Below are positions 23,101 to 30,977 of a stretch of 62,419 nt of DNA, piece after piece. Every line of letters starts with the position of its first letter. The first letter of the stretch is position 1. The stretch lies in the NCBI GenBank assembly GCA_002347265.1, contig DDYB01000034.1, positions 744 to 63,162 of the forward strand, in the 5' to 3' direction. The notes beneath the pieces were generated by a model that searched no databases, was not told the DNA's origin, and was given only the letters and a program-made list of their open reading frames with translations. The translations under genes were made by a program, and so were the position numbers. This stretch comes from Desulfobacteraceae bacterium UBA2245 (lineage in GTDB: Bacteria > Desulfobacterota > Desulfobacteria > Desulfobacterales > UBA2245).

Positions 23101-24122
23101 ACGGCCTGCCGGATGGCACCGATTTCTACAAATTTGCGTTTCTGAGATTTCCCCATCCCGAGGACGTTGATCCTGCTCAGCTTTTCAAAAACTATGTCAT
23201 GTCCACGTCTTTCCCGATTCAAAAAAACAAGCAAGACAAGGGAGTCGGCATAACGGAGGGAAATATCCCCATCGTGCACGAGATTATTGGTGCAAACAGC
23301 AATGGCGGAAGCATCTGGACAGCGGAAGATGCCGCCGAGATTCTGCAACGCCTGCTCGAATGGTGGGACGCCGACAAATATAGATTGAGTAAAAAGAAAC
23401 CCGCGCCTGCTGGGTTTTCACCAATACCAGAGGAGTTTCGGTCAAGATTTGCCCGTATGGTCGAACTGCTCGCTGAGGTCGTAGGCCCGAGGCTCAGCGC
23501 GGATCCTCCCAACGAAATAAAAACCTTCCTTGGTCGACTTCTTAAGGAAGTCCGGGAGTACGAATTGCCGGTCCTGGAGGCCGAAGCAGCGTGTCTTCAC
23601 ATATACCCCGATCAGAAGGTTGATGTTTATAACCGAATCAATGAAGCATTGATTTCGAATCAGGATAACATCCAAAGAGATGGGCTCAGGGCAATCGCCA
23701 AGATTATTCTCGATGGCAACGATGCTGATGCGAGTTCCGTGGAACCTGATCCGGCCTCAATGCTCAGCCAATACCTCACGTGGTGTCCAACACATTCCAT
23801 AAGCTCAGCGCTTTGGATCATCGTTCGTATTCTGAAAAATTCGCCAACCAGTTTTTCAACCAGCCTGGAGGTAGCCACCCAAAGGCGACTTGATAGACTG
23901 CTTACCGATACGGCATACGATAGCGACAATCCAGATTTGAATTTTGACGAGAAACTGGAAGTCCGACGCATCTCATCAATTCTATCAGCGGCACTCTGGA
24001 CATATTACAGCTCGCGGAGCTTGTCTGTTCCAGAGTTCGTTGAAAAATGGCGTGAGACATATCTGTCTCCTGATGAGTTTTCCGAAATTAGAAACGCATG
24101 GGGAGATTGCGAGAGGGTATGA
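20184..24122 (+). CDS. Large SIR2-domain defence protein (DSR1-like) lacking the canonical catalytic His
   Basis: The 1312-residue protein has an N-terminal SIR2_2-type NAD-binding domain (about 25-280): VMVGAGFSKNAG (32-42), VFTTNYDTLLE (120-130) and IVKLNGSFPSERPF. In sirtuins the last motif is HGSF and its His is the general base; here residue 162 is Asn (codon AAT, 20667-20669). About 1030 helical residues follow, in which I see no P-loop or second enzyme motif; in defence sirtuins such regions sense phage proteins and oligomerize. The layout resembles DSR1/DSR2 anti-phage NADases, but NAD cleavage is doubtful without the His. It is translationally coupled to hsdMS upstream and to the GHKL gene downstream (both ATGA). 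Confidence in SIR2 class is high, in activity low. Confidence 0.85.
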   Translation: MSKEFEADVPDSIRPYLNEIAERLWAERAAVMVGAGFSKNAGHGFPDWNQLGDLFYQKAHGFTPDPARQKYLNVLRLAEEVQAAIGRPALENLLRSNIPDLNIEPSCLHVELLELPWVDVFTTNYDTLLERASAKVVTRRYEPVVNKEDIPYAIKPRIVKLNGSFPSERPFIITEEDYRRYPHDYAPFVNTVQQALLENTFCLIGFSGDDPNFLQWIGWIRDNLGKDKTQKIYLVGVFDLSSARLQLLAQRGIIVVDLSCCHGIEKHDHRKALSRFFEYIRSKKPDGLDWPYSPKTMHPSHGADRIEEVQKITEEWRRQRQSYPGWLILPHGNRVNLWVFTDAWVNYLPDTKYSPPGLDIQYAFELIWRLERCLLPVFNNIAEFCEKLLEKYWPFQNGNPPANCQIHPGEDKFQDLPWNDLRQAWLAIALAMLRSYREEGNLDKWKEAEIRIKTLSNHLSAEQKEFLNYEGFLFSLFTLDLPTAKQRLENWRPNESQPYWMAKRAAALTEIGLLNELDDQIQLSLVETRKKCKSDTISPAYLTVSNEAYQMLLLRYVKDASNWIVNRPATHEEDQLIKNDLANEWKMREGGQESDRKTNKTIKPRESFGSFEEDWNDLLINQGRRLEWNQRLGLIRNNQRKRELQQQNPRWDEIKAFRCDPWNELKLFELILNNPPVQRKDVTEKREFDIGRVSQTRHFSSTDQEGLSAFAFLRFCEEVGLPFGIGSFSVAKIKDTAKASLQRISRYSSFWAIATLARLGDAKAVDSLFSRESVYRFTTNEADQLIRSYLDALNKCREDIHAGNAFRNDSYGVRLAQLLPEVISRLCCKCSGETKHRILEFTTGLYASPDKTNYRNVKNLTNRLISSMSEVEQYSLVPDLLKIPFPEDLNLHVKDEFLNPFLLLELNQKPECAPALEIQSGLVDQLFRQAALDNSDRRRWAITSLVTLHKFQLLDDGQSKNLAGVIWRVTDQYGLPDGTDFYKFAFLRFPHPEDVDPAQLFKNYVMSTSFPIQKNKQDKGVGITEGNIPIVHEIIGANSNGGSIWTAEDAAEILQRLLEWWDADKYRLSKKKPAPAGFSPIPEEFRSRFARMVELLAEVVGPRLSADPPNEIKTFLGRLLKEVREYELPVLEAEAACLHIYPDQKVDVYNRINEALISNQDNIQRDGLRAIAKIILDGNDADASSVEPDPASMLSQYLTWCPTHSISSALWIIVRILKNSPTSFSTSLEVATQRRLDRLLTDTAYDSDNPDLNFDEKLEVRRISSILSAALWTYYSSRSLSVPEFVEKWRETYLSPDEFSEIRNAWGDCERV

Positions 24123-25009
24123 CGCAGAAGGTCATTCAAATTCTAACCCTGAACGATGGTCCGCACGATTTCGCGCGGTTATTCGGTATCTGGAACGATG
24201 TGAATGACTACTTCGAGGATATCCGCTTCGACTTTTCTCGTTGTGGCTTCCTGCGACCGAACGCCGTCGCCTTTCTCGGCGGTTTGGCGAGGCTGATCGA
24301 GTCACGCATGGGATCGGTCACTTTCGACTGGAACACCTTACATAATTCCTGGGTAAGAACCACAATTCGCCAGAACGGTTTTGCTTCCGCCTTTGGCGAT
24401 CCCTCGGCCCCTTGGGATGGCACCTCAATTCCCTATCGAGAAGATACTGCTCTCGATATGAACGGCATTATGGATTATCTGACCTACGACTGGCTCGGCA
24501 AAGGTTGGGGCAAAACACACCTCAGTGAACGTGTTAGAGATGCCATCGCTGGAAAGATGTGGGAAATATACAATAATGCCTTTGAGCATAGCGATTCTAA
24601 GATTGGCGTATTTTCTTGTGGTCAACATTTTCGAAATAAAAATGAACTTTGCTTGTCTGTAATTGACTTTGGCTTGGGCATCCCTGCGAAAATAAGGAAT
24701 TTTGTTGGCACTGATCCCCGAGCACAATCTTTACCTTCTGATGCCTGTTTGCGTTGGGCTTTCACACGGGGGAAAAGTACCTGTACTGGTGGAGTCGCTC
24801 GAGGTCTTGGCCTTGACCTGCTCAAGGAGTTCGTGCGGCTTAATGAGGGCAAATTGGAGATTTACAGCAACGATGGTTATGCTATTGTCGATAAAGACGG
24901 GGAACGGTACGAGAATCGCGACATTTCGTTTGAAGGCACGGTTGTCCACATCACCCTGCGCTGCGATGAAAACCTGTACCGGTTCCGTGACGAGGCTGAA
25001 CAGCCGTGA
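24119..25009 (+). CDS. GHKL (HATPase_c) ATP-binding protein, SpoIIAB/anti-sigma kinase-like
   Basis: The 296-residue protein ends in a GHKL ATPase fold: N box WEIYNNAFEHS (148-158, Asn152 and Asn153), G1 box VIDFGLGIP (181-189) and G2 box RGLGLDLL (228-235). It has no phospho-accepting His domain and no membrane segment. Residues 34-70 (DIRFDFSRCGFLRPNAVAFL) look like a STAS-type strand-helix unit. ATPases of this class phosphorylate STAS partners, and a STAS-like gene follows 16 bases downstream, which suggests partner switching. The start at 24119 overlaps the SIR2 stop (ATGA) and has GAGAGG upstream; an ATG at 24098 is less likely. Confidence 0.83.
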   Translation: MTQKVIQILTLNDGPHDFARLFGIWNDVNDYFEDIRFDFSRCGFLRPNAVAFLGGLARLIESRMGSVTFDWNTLHNSWVRTTIRQNGFASAFGDPSAPWDGTSIPYREDTALDMNGIMDYLTYDWLGKGWGKTHLSERVRDAIAGKMWEIYNNAFEHSDSKIGVFSCGQHFRNKNELCLSVIDFGLGIPAKIRNFVGTDPRAQSLPSDACLRWAFTRGKSTCTGGVARGLGLDLLKEFVRLNEGKLEIYSNDGYAIVDKDGERYENRDISFEGTVVHITLRCDENLYRFRDEAEQP

Positions 25010-25025
25010 ACAGGAGAACCGAATC

Positions 25026-25376
25026 ATGAAACTTTCCATCAAGGACCAGATCGGCCTGCGCTGCATAATCAAAGAGGACGGGCAAAAGATCTACGACGCC
25101 ATTCACGGCGCGTTGCAAAACGGCGAAACGGTCACCCTCGACTTTGAAGGGGTGAACCAGTTCGCCTCGCCCTTTTTCAACTTCGCCATCGGCCAGTTGC
25201 TGAAGGACATCCCCGAGGCCGACCTGCGACGTCTGTTGCAGATCAAGCATCTCAACGAGACCGGCAAGCTGGTGGTCGAGCGGGTGATTGAAAACGCCGC
25301 CAAATATCATGGCGACAAGGATTACCGCAAAATCGTCGATGATATTCTGGAGCAGCAGGCCAAGGAGTCCGGCTGA
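25026..25376 (+). CDS. STAS-like domain protein (DUF4325)
   Basis: The 116-residue protein is a single STAS-like domain. The core GETVTLDFEGVNQFASPFFN (37-56) is typical of DUF4325, with a Ser at the position where anti-anti-sigma factors are phosphorylated. It lies between the GHKL ATPase and the PIN gene; its TGA overlaps the PIN ATG by one base. By analogy with SpoIIAA/SpoIIAB it would be the phosphorylation-dependent partner of the upstream ATPase. Its output partner is unknown. The upstream AGGAGAACC site supports the ATG at 25026. Confidence 0.82.
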   Translation: MKLSIKDQIGLRCIIKEDGQKIYDAIHGALQNGETVTLDFEGVNQFASPFFNFAIGQLLKDIPEADLRRLLQIKHLNETGKLVVERVIENAAKYHGDKDYRKIVDDILEQQAKESG

Positions 25377-25990
25377 TGGCGATCAACTATACCGTGCTGG
25401 CCGAGGTGGTGGATATCACCTCCGATACTCCGAAGGCCGAGGATGCATTTCTGGTGGACACCAATGTCTGGTACTGGACGACGTATCCCAATGCAACTTC
25501 ACACATTCCAAACCAGATTTCCGACTACCCCGGCTACCTGAACAATGCTTTAGGAGCATTGGCCAGGATTTTCCATTCGGGCCTGACCCTGGCCGAATTG
25601 TCCCACATCATTGAGAAAACCGAACGCGAGATTTATGAACGTAATATCGGCAATAGCGTCAAGCCGAAAGAGTTCCGCCACAATTTAGTTGGCCAACGTG
25701 ACCGAGTTGTATTGGAGGTGCAAGCTGCATGGGCGCAGATAGCCAGCCTTGCCGAGCCGCTAACCGTTACCATCGATTCACCTACGGCCACAGCCGCATT
25801 AACCCGCCTGCAAACCGAGAAGGTCGACGGCTACGATCTGTTCATCCTCGAATCCATGAGAAACCATGGCGTGGTGCAGATCATCACCGATGACGGAGAT
25901 TTTGCCACCGTCTCCGGCATTCGGGTTTTCACCGCCAACCGCAACGTCGTTCAGGCGGCCAAAAATCAAGGCAGGTTGATCATTCGATGA
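25376..25990 (+). CDS. PIN-domain nuclease-like protein
   Basis: The 204-residue protein shows the PIN acidic set: FLVDTNVWYW (Asp28), TLAELSH (Glu74), KVDGYDLFILE (Asp151/Asp154) and IITDDGDFATV (Asp172, Asp173, Asp175). PIN domains cut RNA, and many are toxins. No antitoxin-like small gene is adjacent, so control probably comes from the two preceding proteins. The ATG at 25376 overlaps the STAS stop (TGATG), marking it as the sixth and last member of the operon. No terminator is visible right after the stop. Confidence 0.83.
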   Translation: MAINYTVLAEVVDITSDTPKAEDAFLVDTNVWYWTTYPNATSHIPNQISDYPGYLNNALGALARIFHSGLTLAELSHIIEKTEREIYERNIGNSVKPKEFRHNLVGQRDRVVLEVQAAWAQIASLAEPLTVTIDSPTATAALTRLQTEKVDGYDLFILESMRNHGVVQIITDDGDFATVSGIRVFTANRNVVQAAKNQGRLIIR

Positions 25991-26044
25991 CCGCCGCTCT
26001 GCATCCCAAATTTGCCATTAAAGCTGGTCGATATCTTGCCATGC

Positions 26045-26171
26045 TAACACATTGAAAACAATTTGATTAATTTAAAAATGACCTTCTGAATGCAGCTTAG
26101 AGAATGCTTTTTGATACCCAGAAGCGACTTCCAGGAAAGCAAAATACAATTCGATTCGGATTTCTGATCTT
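26045..26171 (+). repeat. 127-bp direct repeat, copy 1
   Basis: This segment aligns without gaps to 26791-26917, with about 108 of 127 identical bases by hand count. A block of some 35 bases (from TTAGAGAATGC through GAAGCGACTTC) is identical. It directly precedes the 169-residue gene. Confidence 0.85.
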
Positions 26172-26185
26172 CCTTTGGCGGAAAT

Positions 26186-26695
26186 ATGATGAAGAGACGA
26201 CAAATAATCGTAAATGATCTCATGCAGAAGCATTATACTTACTACCTTTCCGAGCCTGTCGGAATGAACTTTGATCCGGAATTCCTGCCTGAATTAACAC
26301 CAAAGCAGATGCTGGAGATGGGTGTTTTCGGCGGAAAATACATGACGGATTGCCGAAATGAGTTCCCGGAGGACTGGTTCATCAATGCAAGGCTTTGTCA
26401 TGAACGCCACGACCCTGAATTAAACTACTTCAAAGCCAATGCCTCTCAGCCCTTATCCGTATGGCGGGAAAAGGGATGGATTTATCACGAAGATCCCAGG
26501 GGCTGGTTTCAATGGTATTGCAGATATTACATGGGAAGAAGATGCCCGGATGATGAACGTCAGATAAAACGGTGGAAAGGGATGAAGCGGCATATCGCTC
26601 AGATAAAGAAGCACTGCAAACCGGAAGATATCAGCTGCCGGTCAAAGCAGCGCCAGGCGTTACTCAACTGGGCATATGACAGCAGAAACATTTAA
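26186..26695 (+). CDS. Conserved protein of unknown function (169 aa)
   Basis: I do not know a function. The protein is soluble, rich in aromatic and charged residues, with ELTPKQMLEMGVFGGKYMTD, NASQPLSVWREKGWI and DPRGWFQWYCRYYMGRR as the most distinctive stretches. It has the look of a widely conserved family rather than a random ORF. It has no signal peptide or membrane helix. A GGCGGA site lies 5 bases before the ATG at 26186; the next codon is also ATG. It stands between two copies of a 127-bp repeat, so it may have been moved or duplicated with its upstream region. Confidence 0.75.
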   Translation: MMKRRQIIVNDLMQKHYTYYLSEPVGMNFDPEFLPELTPKQMLEMGVFGGKYMTDCRNEFPEDWFINARLCHERHDPELNYFKANASQPLSVWREKGWIYHEDPRGWFQWYCRYYMGRRCPDDERQIKRWKGMKRHIAQIKKHCKPEDISCRSKQRQALLNWAYDSRNI

Positions 26696-26790
26696 CGCCG
26701 AACCATGGAATGCACCGGACGGCATTCAGCCGACGCAACGGTATTTAACTTCAAACCCCATCACGGTTGGCCGCAGAGCTCTGACCAAGA

Positions 26791-26917
26791 TAACGCATTG
26801 AAATAATATTGACTAATTAAAAAACAACCCGCTAAATACAGTTTAGAGAATGCTTTTTGATACCCAGAAGCGACTTCTAAGAAAGCAAAATAAAATCCGA
26901 TTCGGATTTTTGATCTT
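26791..26917 (+). repeat. 127-bp direct repeat, copy 2
   Basis: This is the partner of 26045-26171 (about 85% identical, no gaps). It contains AAATCCGA T TCGGATTT, a near-perfect inverted repeat that is partly degraded in copy 1. The surrounding gap 26696-27146 holds no other gene that I can support. Confidence 0.85.
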
Positions 26918-26941
26918 TCAAAAGGATTTTATTACATCAAC

Positions 26942-26965
26942 GGCAAGAGCGAACAGGCATTTCAT
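26942..26965 (+). repeat. 24-bp exact direct repeat (second copy at 27538-27561)
   Basis: GGCAAGAGCGAACAGGCATT plus TCAT occurs exactly here and again at 27538-27561, at the start of the methyltransferase region. Bases before both copies are also similar (GGATTTT...). With the 127-bp repeats it indicates local duplication. Confidence 0.85.
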
Positions 26966-27146
26966 TTTTATTGGCGGATATCTCGGACGCGATGCGGCAA
27001 ACTGTCGCGCAATTTGAAAGAAGCTCTGTCCTGCAAAGAAGATTGCGGCGGCACAAGTTTTTCGAACAAGTGCATCGCGACCTTAAACCGCGTTGCGCAT
27101 TTCAAGGCGCCTCATGCACAGCGCTTTCCGAAGGAGAAAAGAATCC

Positions 27147-27476
27147 ATGGAAAAAGAAGAAAAAGATCAAATGACACTTTCAGACTGGCTGGATGAAAAG
27201 GAAGCAGAGCACGTGGATGTTTCTCAAATCGAATTGCCTGAAGACCTTTATTATGATTCAGTTCCCGATGAAATTGTTTTTTTCAAGGAGATCAAACCCT
27301 GCGGGATGTTCTGTACGCGCAATCATCCATTTTCCAAGGTCGAGCGCTTTGGACGCTGGTATTATTGCAGAGGTCAGGACAAGGCAGCCGGCATTCATTC
27401 ATCAAAAATGAGGTGGAAGCTGCTTACAAAGGATAAGGATCTCGCTATTCAGACGGCTGAAGCGCACCTGGAATAA
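27147..27476 (+). CDS. Small protein of unknown function (109 aa)
   Basis: The 109-residue product has an acidic N-terminal half and a central segment IKPCGMFCTRNHPF followed by GRWYYCRGQ, with three Cys and one His that could bind a metal. I do not recognise the family. The ATG at 27147 has AAGGAG 10 bases upstream; in-frame codons before it lack a ribosome site. It lies between repeat copy 2 and the methyltransferase, on the same strand. Confidence 0.65.
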   Translation: MEKEEKDQMTLSDWLDEKEAEHVDVSQIELPEDLYYDSVPDEIVFFKEIKPCGMFCTRNHPFSKVERFGRWYYCRGQDKAAGIHSSKMRWKLLTKDKDLAIQTAEAHLE

Positions 27477-27585
27477 AAAACGAGGCTGGACGCATCCTTA
27501 GTTGTCACGGGGCTTCAGCAGGGATTTTTGAACGATGGGCAAGAGCGAACAGGCATTTCATGCTCCGATTGAACGGGAGACGTCG

Positions 27586-28425
27586 ATGTTTGAACAGTTG
27601 GAGAAAATCAATGCGCGTCCCAAACCCTTCGAATTTTACACGGCTTATGACCTGTGGACGGATGCGCATACATCGAAGCGGATGCTCGAATTCCACCTGG
27701 ACGGCAAAACCGATACCTCATCCCGAAATGCCGCTTTTGTCGACCGGTCTGTAGACTGGATAGCCGCCCGTTTCAATATCGGCGCCGGAAAGAAAATCGC
27801 CGACTTCGGCTGCGGTCCGGGATTGTATGCCGCAAGACTGGCTCGAAGGCAAGCGGAAGTGACCGGAATAGACTTTTCGAAGCGGTCGATCCAATACGCG
27901 CGTGAAGCCGCGGCCGGGGAAGGGCTGGCCATTCAGTACGTCATGCAGAACTATCTGGATTTTGAAACGGATGACCGTTTTCACCTCATCATGATGATCA
28001 TGTGCGATTTCTCAGTCCTCAGCCCGGCCCAGAGGAGCAATATGCTGACCCGGTTTCATACGTTCCTGGCGCCCGGCGGCTTTGTTCTCCTCGATGTGTA
28101 TTCGCAGGCCGCCTTCGACGAGCGTGAAGAGAAGGCATTGTTTGAAACCAATCTTCTCAACGGGTTCTGGTCGCCGAGCAGGTATTATGGTTTTCTGAAT
28201 ACATTCAAGTATGAGAAGGAAAAATTGGTCCTGGATCAATACACAATTGTAGAAGCGGCGCGCATGCGAACAGTCTATAACTGGTTTCAGCATTTCAGCC
28301 CCGAAGAATTGGAAGAAGAGTTTAAGCTAAGCGGTTTTTCTGTCGAATCTTTTTATTCGGATGTTGCCGGCGCACCGTTCATGCGGGCAAGCAGGGAATT
28401 TGCAGTTGTTGCGAAGAAGCTGTAG
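27586..28425 (+). CDS. Class I SAM-dependent methyltransferase
   Basis: The 279-residue protein has a Rossmann methyltransferase core: IADFGCGPGLYAARLA (SAM motif I), GIDFSKRSIQYARE (motif II) and a post-motif region APGGFVLLDVYS. The substrate cannot be read from sequence; small-molecule methyltransferases of this build are common. I prefer the ATG at 27586 (GGGAG site 6 bases upstream). The ATG at 27535 adds 17 residues, but those are encoded by the 24-bp segment that is repeated at 26942, and its ribosome site is poor. No obvious operon partner. Confidence 0.82.
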   Translation: MFEQLEKINARPKPFEFYTAYDLWTDAHTSKRMLEFHLDGKTDTSSRNAAFVDRSVDWIAARFNIGAGKKIADFGCGPGLYAARLARRQAEVTGIDFSKRSIQYAREAAAGEGLAIQYVMQNYLDFETDDRFHLIMMIMCDFSVLSPAQRSNMLTRFHTFLAPGGFVLLDVYSQAAFDEREEKALFETNLLNGFWSPSRYYGFLNTFKYEKEKLVLDQYTIVEAARMRTVYNWFQHFSPEELEEEFKLSGFSVESFYSDVAGAPFMRASREFAVVAKKL

Positions 28426-28484
28426 CCAACAGAACATCAAGATTTCGGGAAAAGAAGCGGCCACATTCAGAACGTTTTACGGCC

Positions 28485-28672
28485 AAGACGGTTTTGATCA
28501 ATTCCCGCATTCCGCCATCCCGTCAACCTGGATTCAACCTGCAATTCGCCTTTGCCCGGTGTAATCCGGGATCATCACTACAGTGACGCCCAGTGGAACG
28601 GAATTTACTTTACCCTGTTGCATCTTGGAGGGTTCGTCACCGATGAGGAAGATGTTTCTTCTCCCCTACCCA
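28485..28672 (+). pseudogene. Decayed fragment of the der (engA) 5' region
   Basis: Bases 28552-28672 translate to MPGVIRDHHYSDAQWNGIYF then TLLHLGGFVTDEEDVSS, which matches the Der G1-domain segment LPGVTRDRHYKDARWNGVSF with TLVDTGGFITDEADAFS encoded at 34417-34530 (about 80% identical DNA). Bases 28485-28562 match the non-coding region upstream of der (34178-34253). The intervening 170 bases of der, with the start codon and P-loop, are missing. The junction lies at TGCCCGgTGT, which occurs as TGCCCGcTGT and TGCCCGgTGT at the two ends of the missing piece. The DTGG motif is already lost. It cannot be functional. Confidence 0.8.
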
Positions 28673-28762
28673 CCATCAGACTATTGCGCATCCGTCATAT
28701 CCCGCTGATGGCGTCCGGGAGAGATGGAGAGAAGACCGGAAAAGCATGGAAAGGAGGACCCG

Positions 28763-30967
28763 TCACGCGTCGAGAATTTGTCGTATTGTCTGAGAAAGTG
28801 TATTCATTCTGAACGGCTTCTGTAAGAAGCCTTTGCAGCCTTGCGCCATTAAACTTTCTGCCTGCCCCTGTCTGCTATAACCGCTCGAAACGACCGCTTT
28901 TACGTTCTCATCGATCATTTTCAGGCGTGCAAAGGTTTCCTGGCCGCCCATACCCGGCATGATGATGTCAAGAATGACCAGAGCAATGGAGTCTTTTTGG
29001 GCGGCATATATGTTCAGGGCATCCTTGCCGTTGCTCGTTGCTATTACGTGGTATCCGAGAGTCTTGAGCATTTCCTGGCTGACATCGAGAACAAAAGGTT
29101 CATCATCCACGAGCAGAATCGTTTCCTTGCCGCTGAGAATATTTGCAGCGGGAATCGTATCCCCTTTTATCCCCTTGTCCGATACGGGAAGGTAAACATG
29201 GAACGTACTCCCGTGACCCTTTTCGCTCTCAACCTCTATGAAGCCTCTGTGGTTTTTGATAATGCCATATGCGGATGCAAGCCCGAGACCGGTACCGTGC
29301 CCCATATCCTTGGTGGTAAAGAATGGCTCAAAAATTCTTTCCCGTGTTTTGCTGTCCATTCCTACGCCCGTATCGGTCACCGACAATCTGATGAAAGCAC
29401 CGGGTGTTACGGAATGAATTTTTGCCGTAAGATCATCCAGAAGGGTTCTTTGGGTTTTGAGATGCAGCGTTCCCCCGCTCGGCATTGCGTGCCAGGCGTT
29501 GACAAAGAGATTGATGAGCACCTGCTCGATCTGCCCCTCATCCGCTTCTATCACGGACAGTTTGCTGTCGAATTCCGTGAGAATGGTTATTTCCTTTTTT
29601 GTGCGACCGAACATGGACGAAGCCTTTCCGATGACTTCGTTGATATTCAATCGTTTGACATCGTATTTGCCTTTTTGGGCGAAGCCAAGGAGTTGTTTGG
29701 TGAGATTTGATCCGCTCCTTACCAGTTCTTCAATACCCACAAAGGCTTTGTAATGAGAATGAGAGCTGTCCAGATCGAAGAGTGCGAGAGATGCATGTCC
29801 CTGAATGCCCATCAATATGTTGTTGATATCGTGCGCAACACCGCCTGCAAGGGAACCGACGGCTTCCATCTTTTGAGACTGCAGCAGTTGATCTTCGAGC
29901 TTTTTTCGTTCCGATATATCATCGTAGACGGCAACAATGTGCTTGTTGGTCAAACTGTTTCCGATCCTTGAAATAATGAGTTTACAGATGATCTCCCTGC
30001 CGTCTTTGCGGCGGCATTTCACCGCTTCACTGTGCCGCTCCTGTTGCTGGAGAATGGTGTATATCCGGTTGAGCCGTATGAATTCCTCATCTGTCGCGTA
30101 AAGTATGCGGGTTTCCTTGCCTGTCAATTCTTCCGGTCTCCATCCGAAAATGGCTTCAACGGCGTCGTTGGCAAAGATGATTTTACGATCTTCCAGACCG
30201 AGGACGGCGTGAGAGATGCCGCTCAGTATGGATGATTTTAATTTTTCAAGATATGCCAGGGTCTCTTCCTTTTGCTTCCTTTCCGTTATTTCCTGTTGAA
30301 GTTGTTCGTTCGTTCGTTTTAACTCCGCGGTTCGCTCTCTGACCAAATCTTCCAGGTGATTCCGATACTGATTCAGCTTTTTCTCGGTTTCTTTTCGTTC
30401 CTTTATTTCCCGGTCCAATTGTCTGTTCGTGTGCAGGAGATCATCGGCGTGCTTTTCCAGCTTTTGGTAGGCTTCCCTCAACGCTTCCTGCGCGTTCTTG
30501 AGCTTTGTGAAATCAGTGACGGAGAGGACGTATCCCTTGGATGTGTCATTGTTGTCTTGTGGACGTCCGGTCAGAAGGCAGGGTACGCGATGGCCTCTCT
30601 TGTGAAGAAGATCGTGTTCATAGGTAAACAACCCTTCTTTGTGGGTTTTAATAATCCCTTCGATTGTCGCCCGCCCCTCGTCATCCTGATACAAGCTGCT
30701 TATTTCCGCACCGATCAATTCCTCCTGTTCCCATCCGAGTATGTCCGTCAATGCCCTGTTGCACCATGCAAAAGCGCGGTTTTTCACGAGGCATATCCCG
30801 TGGGTCGTGCTGTCGAGAACGGCCATGAGGATATTTTCGGATTGTTTCAGCTTTGCGTTTGCGACGGTAAGTTCCTCGGCCTGTTCCTGGACGTCTTCAA
30901 GATTGAAAATATACTCCTGGAGTATCCGTCGTTGTTGCTCGTCGAGTTGAGAGTCGGTATGATCCAT
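28763..30967 (-). CDS. Soluble PAS-PAS hybrid histidine kinase with C-terminal receiver
   Basis: The 734-residue protein has no membrane helix. Order: a coiled-coil start, PAS (about 35-150), a long coiled coil (150-235), PAS (235-350), HisKA with GGVAHDINNILMGIQGH (His379), HATPase (TDTGVGMDSKTRERIFEPFF, GHGTGLGLASAYG), and a receiver domain (ILLVDDEPFVLDV, phospho-acceptor in LVILDIIMPGMGG). It should sense a cytoplasmic signal. The ATG at 30967 has a perfect AGGAGG 6 bases upstream that overlaps the response-regulator stop, so I prefer it to the ATG at 30991. It is the third gene of a kinase/regulator/kinase cassette. Confidence 0.92.
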   Translation of the reverse strand: MDHTDSQLDEQQRRILQEYIFNLEDVQEQAEELTVANAKLKQSENILMAVLDSTTHGICLVKNRAFAWCNRALTDILGWEQEELIGAEISSLYQDDEGRATIEGIIKTHKEGLFTYEHDLLHKRGHRVPCLLTGRPQDNNDTSKGYVLSVTDFTKLKNAQEALREAYQKLEKHADDLLHTNRQLDREIKERKETEKKLNQYRNHLEDLVRERTAELKRTNEQLQQEITERKQKEETLAYLEKLKSSILSGISHAVLGLEDRKIIFANDAVEAIFGWRPEELTGKETRILYATDEEFIRLNRIYTILQQQERHSEAVKCRRKDGREIICKLIISRIGNSLTNKHIVAVYDDISERKKLEDQLLQSQKMEAVGSLAGGVAHDINNILMGIQGHASLALFDLDSSHSHYKAFVGIEELVRSGSNLTKQLLGFAQKGKYDVKRLNINEVIGKASSMFGRTKKEITILTEFDSKLSVIEADEGQIEQVLINLFVNAWHAMPSGGTLHLKTQRTLLDDLTAKIHSVTPGAFIRLSVTDTGVGMDSKTRERIFEPFFTTKDMGHGTGLGLASAYGIIKNHRGFIEVESEKGHGSTFHVYLPVSDKGIKGDTIPAANILSGKETILLVDDEPFVLDVSQEMLKTLGYHVIATSNGKDALNIYAAQKDSIALVILDIIMPGMGGQETFARLKMIDENVKAVVSSGYSRQGQAESLMAQGCKGFLQKPFRMNTLSQTIRQILDA

Positions 30968-30977
30968 AAGATGCCTC

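Noticed and set aside
26045..27561. CRISPR array or insertion sequence
   Set aside because: The repeats are only two copies each, of unequal kinds and 750 or 600 bases apart; no transposase, cas gene or terminal inverted repeats are visible.
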